NCBI RefSeq assembly: GCF_051014685.1
Contig: NC_135054.1
Location: 9,924,001 to 9,988,000, forward strand
Direction of reading: 5' to 3'
From: Ptiloglossa arizonensis
Taxonomy: Eukaryota > Arthropoda > Insecta > Hymenoptera > Colletidae
Length of the DNA stretch: 64,000 nt
Shown here: piece after piece, positions 49,519 to 62,200 of the stretch
How the letters are laid out: every line of letters starts with the position of its first letter
Numbering within the stretch: the first letter of the stretch is position 1
Notes under the pieces: model-generated
What the model was told of the DNA's origin: nothing
The model's database searches: none
The model's input: the letters and a program-made list of their open reading frames with translations, nothing else
Position numbers and translations under genes: made by a program

Positions 49519-49631
49519 TTTCTGTTTACTAATATTTATATATTCAATTTTATAATTTCTGTTTACTAATATTTATATATTCAATTTTATAATTTCTGTT
49601 TACTAATATTTATAGATTCAATTTTATAATT
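49519..49631. repeat. 37-bp tandem repeat, three copies
   Basis: Unit TTTCTGTTTACTAATATTTA plus 17 bases, starting at 49519, 49556 and 49593, almost identical (one T/G change in copy 3). Confidence 0.9.
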
Positions 49632-51703
49632 TCGTAACATCGTATGCAATAATTATGTTTATTCGGAAAGGTTAATAACAAAAATAGCTCGTTTAGGACC
49701 GATGGTAAATCGTTACTTAATTTTCTTAAAAATATGGTTTATTAGACCTTTTTATCGAATAAAGTTACATCAACATCCAAGAGGGAAGAATATCATAATG
49801 TTCGAACGATGCAGTCTCGTGTATTGATTAGGCGGTGCTGTACAAAGACGCAAAAACACGTCTGATCGTATAGTAATCTATATATTCGATCTAGTCTCTA
49901 TGTATTCCGTGATATACAATGTATTGTAGAACAGAGTATATAACGCAACTTGCGAATCGTTTCGCACCACGATAAATTTCTCTCACTCTAGAATACAGTG
50001 GAATGTTAATGCGATTCGAAAATAGTGACCATTGCCATGTCGTCATAAATATTTAATAACGACTGTCGATATTCATTAACGGCGAATGCGCCTCTACGGT
50101 ATAAAAATTACAGATTTAAACAAAATTGTATTTGTTATTGAACGATTTATTATTTCGTAGTGTCGAAACATCAAAATTTGTAAATAAATTCTCACCACCG
50201 ACGATGTGTTTCTGTTTTAAACGTAAAAATTTTGAATCACTGATTTTTTCCTCGGCGCAGGACAGGGGAGGAAAATATTCTCGCTTCAACTTGGAGAAAA
50301 TTTGTCTGGCTCGACCATTGAAACTTCTCCGCTGTTTTTTAATAATATGATCCCTCAACCTCTATCAACGAATTTAAAATGGCCTTCTGCGTAACATTCT
50401 GAGCGCGTGTCGTTGTGCAACAATTCTTAAACGTATCTATTTTAAAATATGGATCTCGTACAATTTTTCACTCTCCGGATTGAAACGTATATTTTTTAAT
50501 AATAATAAAATCTTTTAATCGGAACAAGCAATCCCTTTGATTTAACAATTAAACAATCATTAAAATATTTTCGATCCTAATTCGGGACTTCTTCGATGAT
50601 TTGTAAATATTGAAAAAGAATTGTCGCGTTACTACGTTCCGCCCATAAATAAAAGAGAAATCGGAGTACCGTACGAATGTTTTCTAAATCCCGTTCAGTT
50701 GTAAATAAATATCGATGCAACGATGGTCGGTGAATGATTAAATTTTGCTTCGATGCTTCAATGCGATTTCACGAGACGCGACCTCATTGACTTTGGCGTC
50801 TGAATGATTTATTCGGGGAAAAAAGTGAAAGCACGTACGTATCGGTCGTTCGTTTCGCTCTGTTGTGCCTTGTGGTCATTAATTTGATGCGTCATCGTTC
50901 ATCTTTCGACGAAACAAACGAAAACGTTCGACGTGCGGCAAGCATTCACTTGTCACGATGATTTCGTCCATAAAGGGGCTCTGGAAATGTTTTCGGTACT
51001 TCTGTGACCTCCGTACACAAATGTAGGAAATGAACAACTGTTGCATCAGGGCTTTGTTCATTTTTCCATACGCCCCGCTGAAAACTGAACACCCCTTTTC
51101 TCCGCTTTGTCTTTCATCTCTGTACTACAGGGGGTTGCGGCTAAGGACGGGCGTAACGTCGCGACGTCAGCGTTCTCGAACACGCACGCCATTTGACACT
51201 GACATTATCGACGAAACAATTGTGTCCCATTCGATTCCTCGTCATTCGAATGCGAAAGAATTTGTAGAAAAGAGAACCGAGAGACTGCTACGCCGTTGAA
51301 ACGACACTCGACATCCCTTTCAACAATTTTGACGAGTGTTCAATCTCATAGATATGTAGATCGTAAGAAATGATTTATAACGTCGAGATGGTGTCTCGTT
51401 CGGTAAGATAGCGCACGTGGTTGTTTTTTTACAGTTATTCTTACGGTGAAAATTTTACATGTTTCTCAGGAAAAATAACTACACGTTATTTACTGTTGTC
51501 TAGCCATTATTTAAGTATTCATTATTTCTAATTAATAAATTATTCCACGCCAATATATCTCGTATTTTTTTAACTTGCAATTTAGAACAAAATCTTTACC
51601 GTCTTCGACACTTTTTATACATTCTTACCCTTCAATTTGTACTTTTATCTACTCGTTTTCTACAATATTGATACAATCTGTATCGAATAACGAAATTGAC
51701 TAC
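49632..51703. other. non-coding stretch
   Basis: No supportable gene. Short overlapping frames on both strands near 50116-50358 and 51030-51299 have no recognisable content. Confidence 0.35.
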
Positions 51704-52271
51704 TTAACCCTTTGCGGTCGTGTTAAATTTGAACATGGATGTCGTACTGGTCGGAATTAATTTCCCTTGAAAAATTAGTGATAGATAACACATGTAAGAT
51801 TACGAGGGATAAACAAGATTTATTAATTCTTTCATAAACTTTAGATATATACTCATACAACAATGTGTTTTAATGTAATGTTTTTACGTAAAAATTGTAT
51901 TTTATAGTTCTCCATCGTGTGGTATCTTTCAAAACAATGTTCAACTTGCACTCCTGGTTTTCGATTGGAAACTTTTTCGATACATTCGACTACATGTATC
52001 GCAAAAATAATTAGTTTGGTGTCTTCCGCCCTTAATCTTTCCGTTTGAACATACAGAACAATCTTTACTTTTTACATCTTCATAGTGCCGCAATATATGC
52101 AGTTTTCTGTTATCTCTAATAGGAGCACCGTATTGGTTCGTGAACAGATTCTTTAGACGATTAGGTTCGTTCAGAGAAAGTGTAAACTAATACATAGTTG
52201 AATAAAGTATAAGATTAATATGGTTCCTTACTATGGTGGCTGAGAACAGACATACGATTGTAAAGGGTTAA
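51704..52271 (-). mobile_element. piggyBac-type element fragment with transposase C-terminal remnant
   Basis: Bounded by TTAA at 51704-51707 and 52268-52271, the piggyBac target site. The ends are imperfect inverted repeats: CCCTTTGCGGTCGT on the left, and CCCTTTACAATCGT as the complement on the right. Inside, on the minus strand at about 52090-51890, translation shows CSVCSNGKIKGG, YFCDTCSRMY and, in a shifted frame, EHCFERYHT. This is the pattern of the cysteine-rich zinc-binding domain at the C-terminus of piggyBac transposases. The rest of the transposase is missing and the remnant is frameshifted, so the copy is dead for its own movement, but its ends could still be recognised. Confidence 0.75.
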
Positions 52272-53756
52272 TACTATCATACGCTTCGAATGCAATTGTT
52301 CTTTTGCACGTTGTGCAAGAGATATTCGAATCTTTTTGGACTAATTCATTGCTTCTGTGTTCGTTTCATAAGCTGTTTTCTCGCGTTTAAAGAGTAAATA
52401 AGGAACGTATGTAGTCCAGAAGCGTAGTTCATCGGTGTAAACGTTTCCATCCGATGTTTAGGTATTGTTTGGTACGATCTGTGGGGAAAAGAATGTTGCT
52501 TACATATTCGAAATGGATAAAAACAGCTATCGCGCGTAAGGGTGATGTTTGAATATTACGAGGCGTAAAGATTTATTTTGTTCGTCGATCGTGTAAATGT
52601 TTCGCGATACACGAATAAACAGGGAAGAGCGTACATATTTTTAGGGGAACGTACAACGAGTTTTATGTTTTTTAGTACTATAATGTTTGGAGAGGTTTAC
52701 ATCCCTTGGAAAACTTTTCCGACGCGATTGCCAGTACGCAAGCAAACTGAATACGCAGGAAAATTCGCGCTGTTCTTGCAGGTTCTGAAAGATTCACAAC
52801 TGTTGTATTCATCCTGTGCTCACTTTTGTACCAGTTTCGTGTCAGTGCGTTTGCATTTTCTTCATGTCGCGGTTTCTCCTTTTGAAAAAGGATAGATACT
52901 TTCGCAACTTCCGTTGTGCAGCATTTTTATCTGGTTCACACTGTCAGCAGTTTTTTTTACACGGTTATTTTCACAAATTCGAAGCTCTCGTTATATTTTT
53001 TGAAAGTATTCTAAATATTTATATATACCGCGAAACGTGAAATTCGTTGTAATACGTACGTACAACGAATTCGCATTGTAATCTCGTCTTCTCTCCGGCG
53101 TTTCGACCAAATTTTTCCTATTCTTAGTAAAAGAAAAGATATTGAATTTTTTCATCCATTTAAACAAACTTATGTTTCCATCTTTCAGATGGCGGGTACG
53201 TTGTATTTTTTAAATTGCAGAAAATCATAGTATACCCTTATTTATTTTTCTGTTGTCGAAGAACTCGGTGCTCTACGAAACGTTGAGCAGAACCGACACT
53301 TGCGAATTACCTTGCTGAGAATAAAAGTTCAGAAAAAATTCTTATTCAAAATTTGTTTGCTTTAGACATACGATCCTATTTAGCGCAGTTTACTTTTCTC
53401 GCGAGCCGCGGTTTGGCCGGGGCTCCATTAGTCTATGGTAGGGCACAATATCGCGCGTAATGGTTGCAAGCTGCTTACAGCTGAAAAATGTAAACACACA
53501 TTTAGCTTTTTCACCAAAAAACAAATGTTACGTAATACCTTACATAAAAATAAAATTTAAACAAAAATGATGAACTTAAAGAACTCGATGAATCCGCATC
53601 GTACTGTTCGAATACTACGTATATTCAGATGGTTGGACCGTGTGCAAAATATTGGATACCGAAGTATTCGAATGGTATTCGAATTTGGTGCAAGGGAATT
53701 GGGGCTGATCTGTGCACAGTCAAGTTTATTTTCAAAAATAATCAAATATTCAAATA
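52272..53756. other. non-coding stretch
   Basis: No gene recognised. A short GC-rich segment (GCGAGCCGCGGTTTGGCCGG) lies at about 53400-53420. Confidence 0.35.
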
Positions 53757-53892
53757 TTGGGTTGTTCGGAAAGTCATTTCGTTTCCCAAAATGGAGAATA
53801 TATAATTTAATAAAATGTTTATACACTCTAAAAAAATCGTGTTTCATTTTCACCAAAAAAAAAAAGACGAAATGACTTTCCGAACAACCTAA
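53757..53892. mobile_element. mariner-derived MITE, copy 3
   Basis: A 136-bp TA-flanked copy in the same orientation as the one at 32044. Both terminal repeats are intact (TTGGGTTGTTCGGAAAGTC and GACTTTCCGAACAACCTAA). The internal AATGGAGAATATATAATTTA is present. It has the shortest A-run of the family here. Confidence 0.85.
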
Positions 53893-54279
53893 TACTTATA
53901 TCAAGAATAGATTTTAATTTACATATTATAAGCAACTGAGTTGCGCGTTGAAACATTAAGTACCTTTCCACATAATTTTATCCGCATTCATGTGGGGAAT
54001 CTAGACACCGTGAATTTAACTTAATTATACATAATTGAAAACAATGTGAAGTTAATTTCACCATTGCTGGTTATTTATTATCTATCTCCTCATACACGAA
54101 TAATAAGTGTATACTATATATGTAATATATACTCTTTATACAGTATATTTTACTCTCACGTTTGAACAGATGAACAGTGAATCATTATGTTCTTCATCAC
54201 AGTATCACACACCTAATTTTTCACGCGTAATCCAATTGCCACGTAAATTACAAAAGTATTGCGTACTTTCTCTGTGTAC

Positions 54280-54499
54280 TACAAAAAGTCACATTTATCG
54301 TACAACAATCTCACGCACAATGAAAATGTGACGCGTACAAAAAGTCACATTTATCGTACAACAATCTCACGCACAATGAAAAGGTGACGCGTACAAAGAG
54401 TCACATTTATCGTACAAGAATCGCACAATGAAAATGTGACGCGTACAAAAAGTCACATTTATCGTACAAGAATCTCACACACAATGAAAATGTGACGCG
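54280..54499. repeat. 56-bp tandem repeat, four copies
   Basis: Unit TACAAAAAGTCACATTTATC plus 36 bases, starting near 54280, 54336, 54392 and 54444; the third copy is 4 bp short. Each unit junction contains TGTGACGCGTACAAAAAGTC, in which TGTGAC and GTCACA are inverted, so each junction can form a small hairpin. Confidence 0.9.
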
Positions 54500-54880
54500 T
54501 TCCACGCGCACCGTTATAATATTAATTATCTCGCGCGTACCACAAAAATACCATGCAACCACCAAAATATACACGTATGCGTATCACGCACACCATGCAT
54601 TAGATAGAACAAAGCACGTTGATATACACGCTACAACATGTATACCGCGTACATCTCCCACCAATGCTACAGGCATACCGCGAACAAACGGATCGCAAAC
54701 ATACATGCGCGCGCGCACACGCAAAAGATAGTTTTATCGTTTACATAACGATAGTATTACGATAAGAGACAAACGTACAAAATGTAATTTTCAACGCGAA
54801 ACATTGGCGTTCGTATTTTCTATAATAAGAGATTTTTCACAAAATTTCCTGTACTTGGAGCAACGGTTCAAGTGTCATTA
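54500..54880. other. C/A-rich, G-poor segment
   Basis: From the tandem repeat to the next MITE the plus strand is rich in A and C and poor in G (for example CACCATGCATTAGATAG, ATACCGCGTACATCTCCC), with a CG/CA run near 54706. No gene recognised. Confidence 0.4.
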
Positions 54881-55020
54881 TTGGTTGTTCGAAAAGTCAT
54901 TTCGTTCTCCAAAATGGAGAATATATAATTTAATAAACTGTTTACACACTCTAAAACAATCGAGTTTCATTTTCACAAAAAAAAAAAAAAAAAAACGAAA
55001 TGACTTTCCGAACAACCCAA
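54881..55020. mobile_element. mariner-derived MITE, copy 4
   Basis: A 140-bp TA-flanked copy, same orientation as those at 32044 and 53757. The left end is slightly changed (TTGGTTGTTCGAAAAGTC, one base shorter). It has an A-run of about 19. Confidence 0.85.
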
Positions 55021-55389
55021 TAGTTATTATTGGTGTCGAAAGGTCTGCTCGAAGGATTAATTATTACAAAAATACTACTACCACGCTCAAGTAGTATCCG
55101 AGGAAAAGGAAGAAGATACATAATCGTAGTTCCCGAAAAACTTACAACGGAACAAATCGAATAGTCTCGGGCCTGTTTCCCCCGAGTGAAATGTTTAAAC
55201 TGTCCCCGAATCCTGCAAACACGACTAACTTGTTGAACGCAGAAACGATCCGTTTCGTTTGCACGAATATTACGTTCGTACGAAACGTTCGGTTCGAGTT
55301 CCAATTCGCGATCGTTCTCATCGATCTCGGTTTCAAATTCTAAAGTAGCGTTCGTCGGTGTCTGAACAAGCCGAGCGTAAAAACGTAAC

Positions 55390-55974
55390 GTTTTCTTAGC
55401 GTCGTGGCCGTTGTACGCTTACCATGCCGGTAGATTCACAACTGTTGCGTTCGTCTTTGTTCATTTTTCCAAGGCTTGTTTCGCGTCCTTCCTCCCTGTC
55501 GCATCCTTCACCCTCGTTGAAGACACCATAAAGGGAGGCGCGCGTCGAGCGAACGTCAACGTCCCGACGCCGTGCGTCGCGGTGGACAGGGTAGCTAGCG
55601 CGCGTCGAAGAGATCGCAAGGAGAAGGCGAGGGGGCGGAAAGCCACGCAAACGAAACGAAACGGCACGAACGAACGTGAGCGCCCTCGACGAGCGGCGTC
55701 GGGACGTTCAGCGTCGCGGCGCGCTGTGAAAACCGAGGGACGACGGCGTTCGAGTCAGTCTGCGTCCGCCAGTCGTCGCGACGTCCTCGCATCGCAGTGA
55801 CTTGCGCCGATTCATCGTTCATACGTGATCGCACAAGACGTAACACGGATCGAGTATTTGCAGGATACCCTGAGAAATCATTCGACGGGACGTCGAGCGA
55901 GCATACATTCGTACGTTCGTTTCCATAAGATCCGAAGACGGCCCGATAATCTTCGAATCTATTCCTTCGAGGCT

Positions 55975-56005
<31 letters not shown>

Positions 56006-56608
56006 GAGAGAGGTCTCCGCGAAGGGGTGGCCGGGGTGTCCTTTTAAAACATTCAAACCGAAGAGCGGATTTCCGGAATAGTTGAATCGCTGCGATTACC
56101 TCCGCTCGAAACTTCCCGTAAACAGAGAGCTGCCACGAGGACACTGACTAAATTATCACGACGTGATTATTGGACGCAGCAGCCGGGAGTACTTACGCGG
56201 GGGACGTTCCGTTCGCGGATCCTTCGTTCTCGTATCGAGAAAATTCTCGCCAACCATCGAGGATTTTTCCCTCCGCCCTTCGGCAGAGGTTCCCCTTCCT
56301 CCACGAGTTCGCTTTGTGCCGCGTTTTTCCTCTTTCCTTCTGTTTCAACGTTTTTTTCTCGCACCTGTGTGCGCCAACCGCTGACTTGGCACCGGGCTGG
56401 AAGCGAGCGAGATCACCGCCGTGGAAAAGAAGAGAAATCGAAGGGTGAAAAAAAAAAACAGAAAACTCGAGCGTGCCCGCGGACCTTTCCCCGATTTTAC
56501 CTCCCTTTTTCGCCCTCTTGAATCTCGAACGAGTTCTGTGCCCGCCGTTGGATGGATCGCCGGCTTTGATACTCGACTCGATATTTGTCCGGCTACTACC
56601 ATTGTTCG
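55390..56608 (+). promoter_or_regulatory. CpG-rich promoter and untranslated first exon ending in a splice donor
   Basis: A strongly CpG-rich block in an otherwise AT-rich region. It contains TCAGT at 55755-55759, the insect initiator consensus, a GA dinucleotide repeat at 55977-56013, and ends at TTCG/GTGAGTAA (donor at 56609), after which base composition drops. No long ATG frame fits a known protein; several overlapping frames on both strands reflect the GC content. The simplest reading is a promoter and long 5' UTR exon of a plus-strand gene whose coding exons lie beyond the window. Confidence 0.45.
55977..56013. repeat. GA microsatellite
   Basis: A run of GAGAGAAAGAGAGAGAAAGA continuing as pure GA inside the CpG-rich block. 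It may also serve as GAGA-factor sites. Confidence 0.85.
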
Positions 56609-59600
56609 GTGAGTAATTTTAAAAGTAGACGTACACCGCGCTCCTCGATACGACCCACGACACCGTGTTGTGTAACTCGTTAAGGGGAGATTAACGTTTA
56701 AACGTTTCCCCGTTCGGATTTCTTTCGTTGTACGATCGTTCGATGTTCTTCTTAGCCTGTAATTCTTCGAAAGACTCGATGCTACGGTGCGCCACCGACG
56801 AGAGAATCAGCGACGGTCGAGATATCGAGCAACGAGAAACTTCGTGTCTTTCACGGTTCTCGTCGAATTTCGGTCACCTGGCTCGTATCAATCGACCGAT
56901 TACTTTCCATTATTTCGTTTCTCGGCGTTGATGGAGAGGGTAAATGCAAGTTCGGCTTTTGTTACCGGGGCTGCGTTTCAATTATCCGTTCCACCGTAAT
57001 GGAAAACATTAAGACGCGAATCGTTCGCGATTGTCCCCCTGAATCGAATCGCTCGGTTCGATTCTTTTAAATACCTCGATTCCATTTATCATTTAGCCGC
57101 GTAACAATTCCGGCACGGTTCCAGGGATATTGCTCACGGACGATGCACAATTAAAATAATAGACTCTTGGTACACCGGACCCGTTGAAATCTTAAGAATT
57201 GCATTACCGGTTCGGTAAAAATCTGGGCTAAAACCGGTGTGTGACGGTTTTACGGAGACAAGCGTTACCCGGATTAATTTTCACACAGACTCGCGGCGTG
57301 CTGGTGGTTTCGAACAATTGTAATTAAATTCTTTCGACGCTAATGACCGCAAGCATTTGCGTCTCTTGCAAATGATATTTAAATTAGTACGCGGCCTGTA
57401 TATTAATCTTGCCAAACAGAGCACATTTTCGTGACGATTGTGCGACTTCCGTAACGTTGTTAACTGATCTCGCAACGGCAATAAATTTTTTTCGTGTAAT
57501 TTACATACCCCCGACACCCTTGAATATATTTAGCAAAAGGGTTGCCCCGTTACTGATTCTTAACACGGTTTTCGCGCGACGGACGAAAGAGTACGTAACA
57601 ACGCACAGTGATTCGTTATTCCGTTTTCACGCAACGTTCACCGATCGAGTACCGAGCTATTTCCTTTTTTAACCACGAAATCGTTTTTCATTCGTCACCT
57701 TCTGCATCCGAGAATACAACTTCATTTGTCGAAAAAAGTACAATAATTTCTTCGATTTACGATACGTGTCCTAAAGCGAGACACTGGACCATGGAAATAT
57801 TTAACAGTATCGACATACGTATGTACACACACATGCATCGTACCGGTGTAAAACAACAAACACGGTGATGTAAGTTTCTACGAATATCTTTCTCAGTGAA
57901 AAATTATAATTAAACTCTGGGAATGTTCCAGGCTGGAAAAATCGAATTTAATTATTGACGAATACTTTTTTTCTTCTCATTCGTAACATATTGTGCAAAT
58001 ATTTACAAACCCATTACGGTGCATTTAATTCGAGTATCGATCTCGTGCCTTAAAAATCGCACGATATTCGAATAAATTTGAACATCGGTGATAATACGAG
58101 CTTTTATTCGAACGTTCTCTGTGCAGGACATCGGTACTTAACCGATGGTTAAAAGTGTCCTGCTTTTGGAATAATTTTCGTTGACGAAATATTTACGAAC
58201 GCGTCGAAATTTAGGGCTAGAATTTTCTCACGAATATGGAACACACCGACAAAAAAAATGTGTAATTAATATCGAGCTTAAAAATGGGCGACATGGTAAA
58301 AATTTATACGCGCGCATGGTGATTCACAGTGCAACGAGTAGAAAACTCGAACGCGTTAATAACATGTAAATAAAACTGAAATTTCGAGTTACAAATTGCG
58401 AACCGTGGAACAAATTCTCTGTTTGGAATCGTTAATCAACCACGTCGATCGACAGTTACGATTTAAAGTTAACGGGATTGAAATTAATTGCGGACGATCA
58501 AAGTAGACGTCAGCTGGTCTCTTTATGCTAATGCTTGCAAGTCGGGGCAACCAGAACGATTTCATGTTCTCCATTGTCGCATCATTTACATCGATGTACC
58601 CGGTGCGCGCATTACTCGTGACGTTTTGAAAATGATATTGTACCTACTACAGTATTTTCCCTTTTCGTGCCTGTGCAGCGTTCGTATCGTTTCACTTAAC
58701 GCTTCGAAGTGAATTTATAATCGATTTTTCGAAACGTATTTATTTTAACGTTCAACGATAGATGATAATTTATAACTGTCGCGGTAACTCTCAGCCGTGG
58801 AAATAGTATGAAAACGTGAACTTTGATTTGTCATATTTATTGCAAAAACTCGTGCACGTAATGGATATTGAAACGCGTGTAGACAAGCTCATTAAAAGGT
58901 AACAGAAGGATATTGATTGCCTTGTTTCTTAAACGCGTTAATTCAAGCGTCGGGAAGCTTGAAATTTATCGCTCGAGTAAGGGGAAGTCGTACGAACAGA
59001 AAAAAAAACGCGCGTTACGGGAACAAAGAAAAAAAAAAAAAGAAAAAAAAACACAAATTACTGCCGCGAGAATGATTTGCGAACATATGTTTAGTGGATT
59101 ATTGTTGGCTATTTTTATATGTCTTGCATGTTCCTGCCCCCGTCGTTACTTCCTTTAAAAATTCGTTTTCGTCTTAAATTTACTTTTAATTTGTTTCTTA
59201 AGTCGACGATCGTTCCACGAAGACAATAAAAATGATTAATATAAAAATGTACGAAGAAAGAGGGTACAGAATTTCGTCTTGAATAACTTAACTTAAAAAT
59301 GAGCAAAATCGGTCTGTTCTTCGATAAAAAGAAGCGAAAAACCGTAAGCACTTTCCTGACGATCGTAATAGATACTTTTCACGAAAACCTACTCTTCGAT
59401 ACCAATTGAACAATGTATTGAATTCTAGCAAGCTCTTTAATCGGGTCGAACGAAACGCTATCGAAAACTTTCATATTAAATAAAACTTCTTCCGTGGTTG
59501 GTATCGATCAATTTGAGACGCGATAATTGTAAGAAGTAATTACTCTCTTCTTCAAAGCAGAATTTTATCAAGAAGTTTGCCAAGATTATTCATTATTCTT

Positions 59601-61894
59601 CGAAACTCTTTTCATACAATTCTCAATCGTGTAGCTCTTTAATTTTTAATTACTTTTCGAAATTAAATTTGAATCACTATCGTTTCGTTCGTTTCATTTT
59701 ATCGGGCGATTCGCATTACTGCTTCCGAAATAACGAACACGTCAGCGCGTGGTATTCCGTAGTTGTTTGAAACAAAACGAAAGGAAAAGAACTTAATTGA
59801 AAATTACAAAGAACTGTGCAGATACAATGTGTAAATTTATGTATTCGAGTGGAACAAGTGTAGCCTTGTGTTTCAATCTTGCCACGGTCGATAAATGTAT
59901 ACATTGTATAATTTTAATCGTATTGAAACTACGCGGAGAACTATCGGTTAAGTTTGTCGAAAATTGTTGACAAAAGTAAAAGGTAAATCGTTTGGTTCGT
60001 TGATGTTTTATAAGAGCGTAGAAAGATTCATGGAAAATGATTCTCGCTGGTTCTCGAATTTCTTCAGCGACCGAGCACGGACTGCAAATAGACTGGAGGT
60101 GAGAATCTCCGATGTCTACCTTGTAAGTTCATAACGAAGAGTTTTCACCTTCAATCGTAAGTTACAAGTTATCGAGGGGCGCGAAACAGTTTTGTAGCCA
60201 GTCCGGGATTACAGAGCCCGACCAAGCTTTCAGAAAGCTATCGTGTCTTTACCTACTTATTCGGTACATTTTCTCGTTTATTTTTTACGAAAATGTTCAT
60301 GTCCAATTGGTACACATAATGTCTCGACGAAAGTGCTGTCTGAAGTAATAATGAATCATGGATTATTGATGTTACTGGAAGCGTCTTGAGTAGAAGTTTA
60401 TAAATTTACAAGAGGAGCGTGAGTTGTTAGAAGGGAACAGCGTTACGTACATGTAACGAGAATTAAGCTTTTGAACGTGGAACTGGGTTATACGTGGGAA
60501 ATTGAAAAGAAAGAGTTTGAAAGTTTGAATGTTCTGAGAACATCGGGATTGATGATTTTAGAAAAGTTTTGGTATTTCTGGGAAGTATTATCGTCTGTGT
60601 TGCAGAAATAAATAAACGTATAAGTAGATACAAGAGATCTGTAATTGATAAAAATTGAGTCGAAGAGATTTGAAAAATTTAGACGAAATTCAATCAAAAA
60701 ATTCTCTACAGCACATTTTCGCATATTGCACTTTAATTTCAATTTAAATCGAGCAACATCAAATTCTTTATCGGTTTCGTTTAGGTTACAAATCTGAAAT
60801 AGTCACGATGCTGTATAAACGAAAAAATCAATTATCGAAAAGCAACGAAATAACGGAATAATTTTCTGTTACGCGCATATCGTGATTTCACCCTTTATTC
60901 CGGACTCAGTTGATAATGGAACGAAAACAGTGATATTGATAACCGTACGCGAATATATTAAGTTAAATAGTACACGACATTTATACATTCATAGTGGAAA
61001 CACATTGGATTAATCGTTTATAACATTAACTGCGTATAACGAATATTCTGCATGTTCCTTTCAAGAACACACAAATTTAGTTGTTTGAAACACACTACTG
61101 TTGTCTAATGCAGTAGTACAAACAGCCAACAGGCTGAAACGATTTCCTATTACAGTATACATTGTATTCAATAGACCCAATTTATATTAGCAATAAATTG
61201 TTTATCGTGTTAATTACTGGTTCCGTAGACGTGAAATTTAGATATTGCAAAATATGGGTAGAGATTTTACGTTTTAAGCGAAGAATTTGGGAACGAAACT
61301 TTTATGTTTGTTTGTGTTCTACTTTAAATAATATTTGAGGTCGCATTTCACCAATGAATATTTACTTGCTAATCATATAATGACATATTGAGAGTATTTC
61401 AATGGAAGGAATTTATTTTTGAAACGGTATACAAGAATATTGTCGGAAGAGACCGTTTAGTTTTGCAATTAAACATTTTACTTGTAAATATATTTTCCAT
61501 TATAGATTATAGAAACTGTTGTACACTGAATCAATGACTCGTATTATATTTAATACAGTTACTCGTTGTTTCGACATAATACTCTTATTTCATCGAGTTA
61601 AACTATTCCAGTCGTGTTGTACTTTCAATTTTAGAAAAGAGATCAGATTGTTTGTCGCTAAAAGTAGGTCGTGTATTGTAAGATTAGCTATTTCTTACGT
61701 TATTTTATCCGCTAGTTAACTTTTTTCAAACCAAATAATACATTAATACTACTATTGTCTTCTTCGAATGCCAAAGAGTATTCTTTCATTGATTTCCAAT
61801 ACAATATTATCTTGTTTCCCATGGATTGGATTGCACGTCTGGAACTACACAAAATAACACGTTTTTAACATGTTTAACGTAATTGACTGTAGAA
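56609..61894. other. long non-coding stretch, probably intron
   Basis: Starts at the splice donor of the CpG-rich exon. GC content falls gradually. An A-rich tract lies at 59005-59051, and two small perfect hairpins (ACTACTG..CAGTAGT and CAGCC..GGCTG) lie at about 61087-61135. No coding exon is supportable. Confidence 0.35.
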
Positions 61895-62200
61895 TTATTG
61901 CGTAGTTTTAAGAATGTACATATATACGTTACCAAATAGAAGTATTACTTCCACTATACGTAGAGAATTCAGTGTTAGTATCAATTGGTGGGACGATTCA
62001 AGGGAAAATACTAAAAATATATCTCTCGTCCAGATCGTTGAATTAAAATATCCATCTATCGTAATCTCTCGCGTACATAAGATTGAATCGAAGAATTCTC
62101 CGTTGTCGACCTTCTTGTCGATTATTGTGTCCAATAATACGTCCTGGCAATGTTCGGAGATCATTTTAATTGTGAGAATTCTGAGAAATTTTATTCGCAA
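61895..62200 (-). other. open coding-like segment, perhaps an ionotropic-receptor N-terminal exon
   Basis: A minus-strand frame of about 100 codons without an ATG at its left edge; an acceptor (AAAATTTCTCAG) precedes ILTIKMISEHCQDVLL, and GTATAG follows LESSHQLILTLNSL. The segment WTRDIFLVFSLESSHQL recalls the N-terminal region of divergent insect ionotropic receptors. It is on the same strand as the weak pore-like fragment at 46687-46983, 15 kb downstream, but no linking exons were found. The plus strand is also open here, so chance cannot be excluded. Confidence 0.2.

Noticed and set aside
53557..53875. About 100-codon frames on both strands
   Set aside because: They run through the mariner-derived MITE and its A-run; not genes.
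55396..56612. Arg/Ser-rich frames on both strands
   Set aside because: Result of CpG-rich composition and a GA repeat; better explained as promoter and 5' UTR.
61087..61135. Two small perfect hairpins
   Set aside because: Stems of 5-7 bp are too short for a miRNA precursor.
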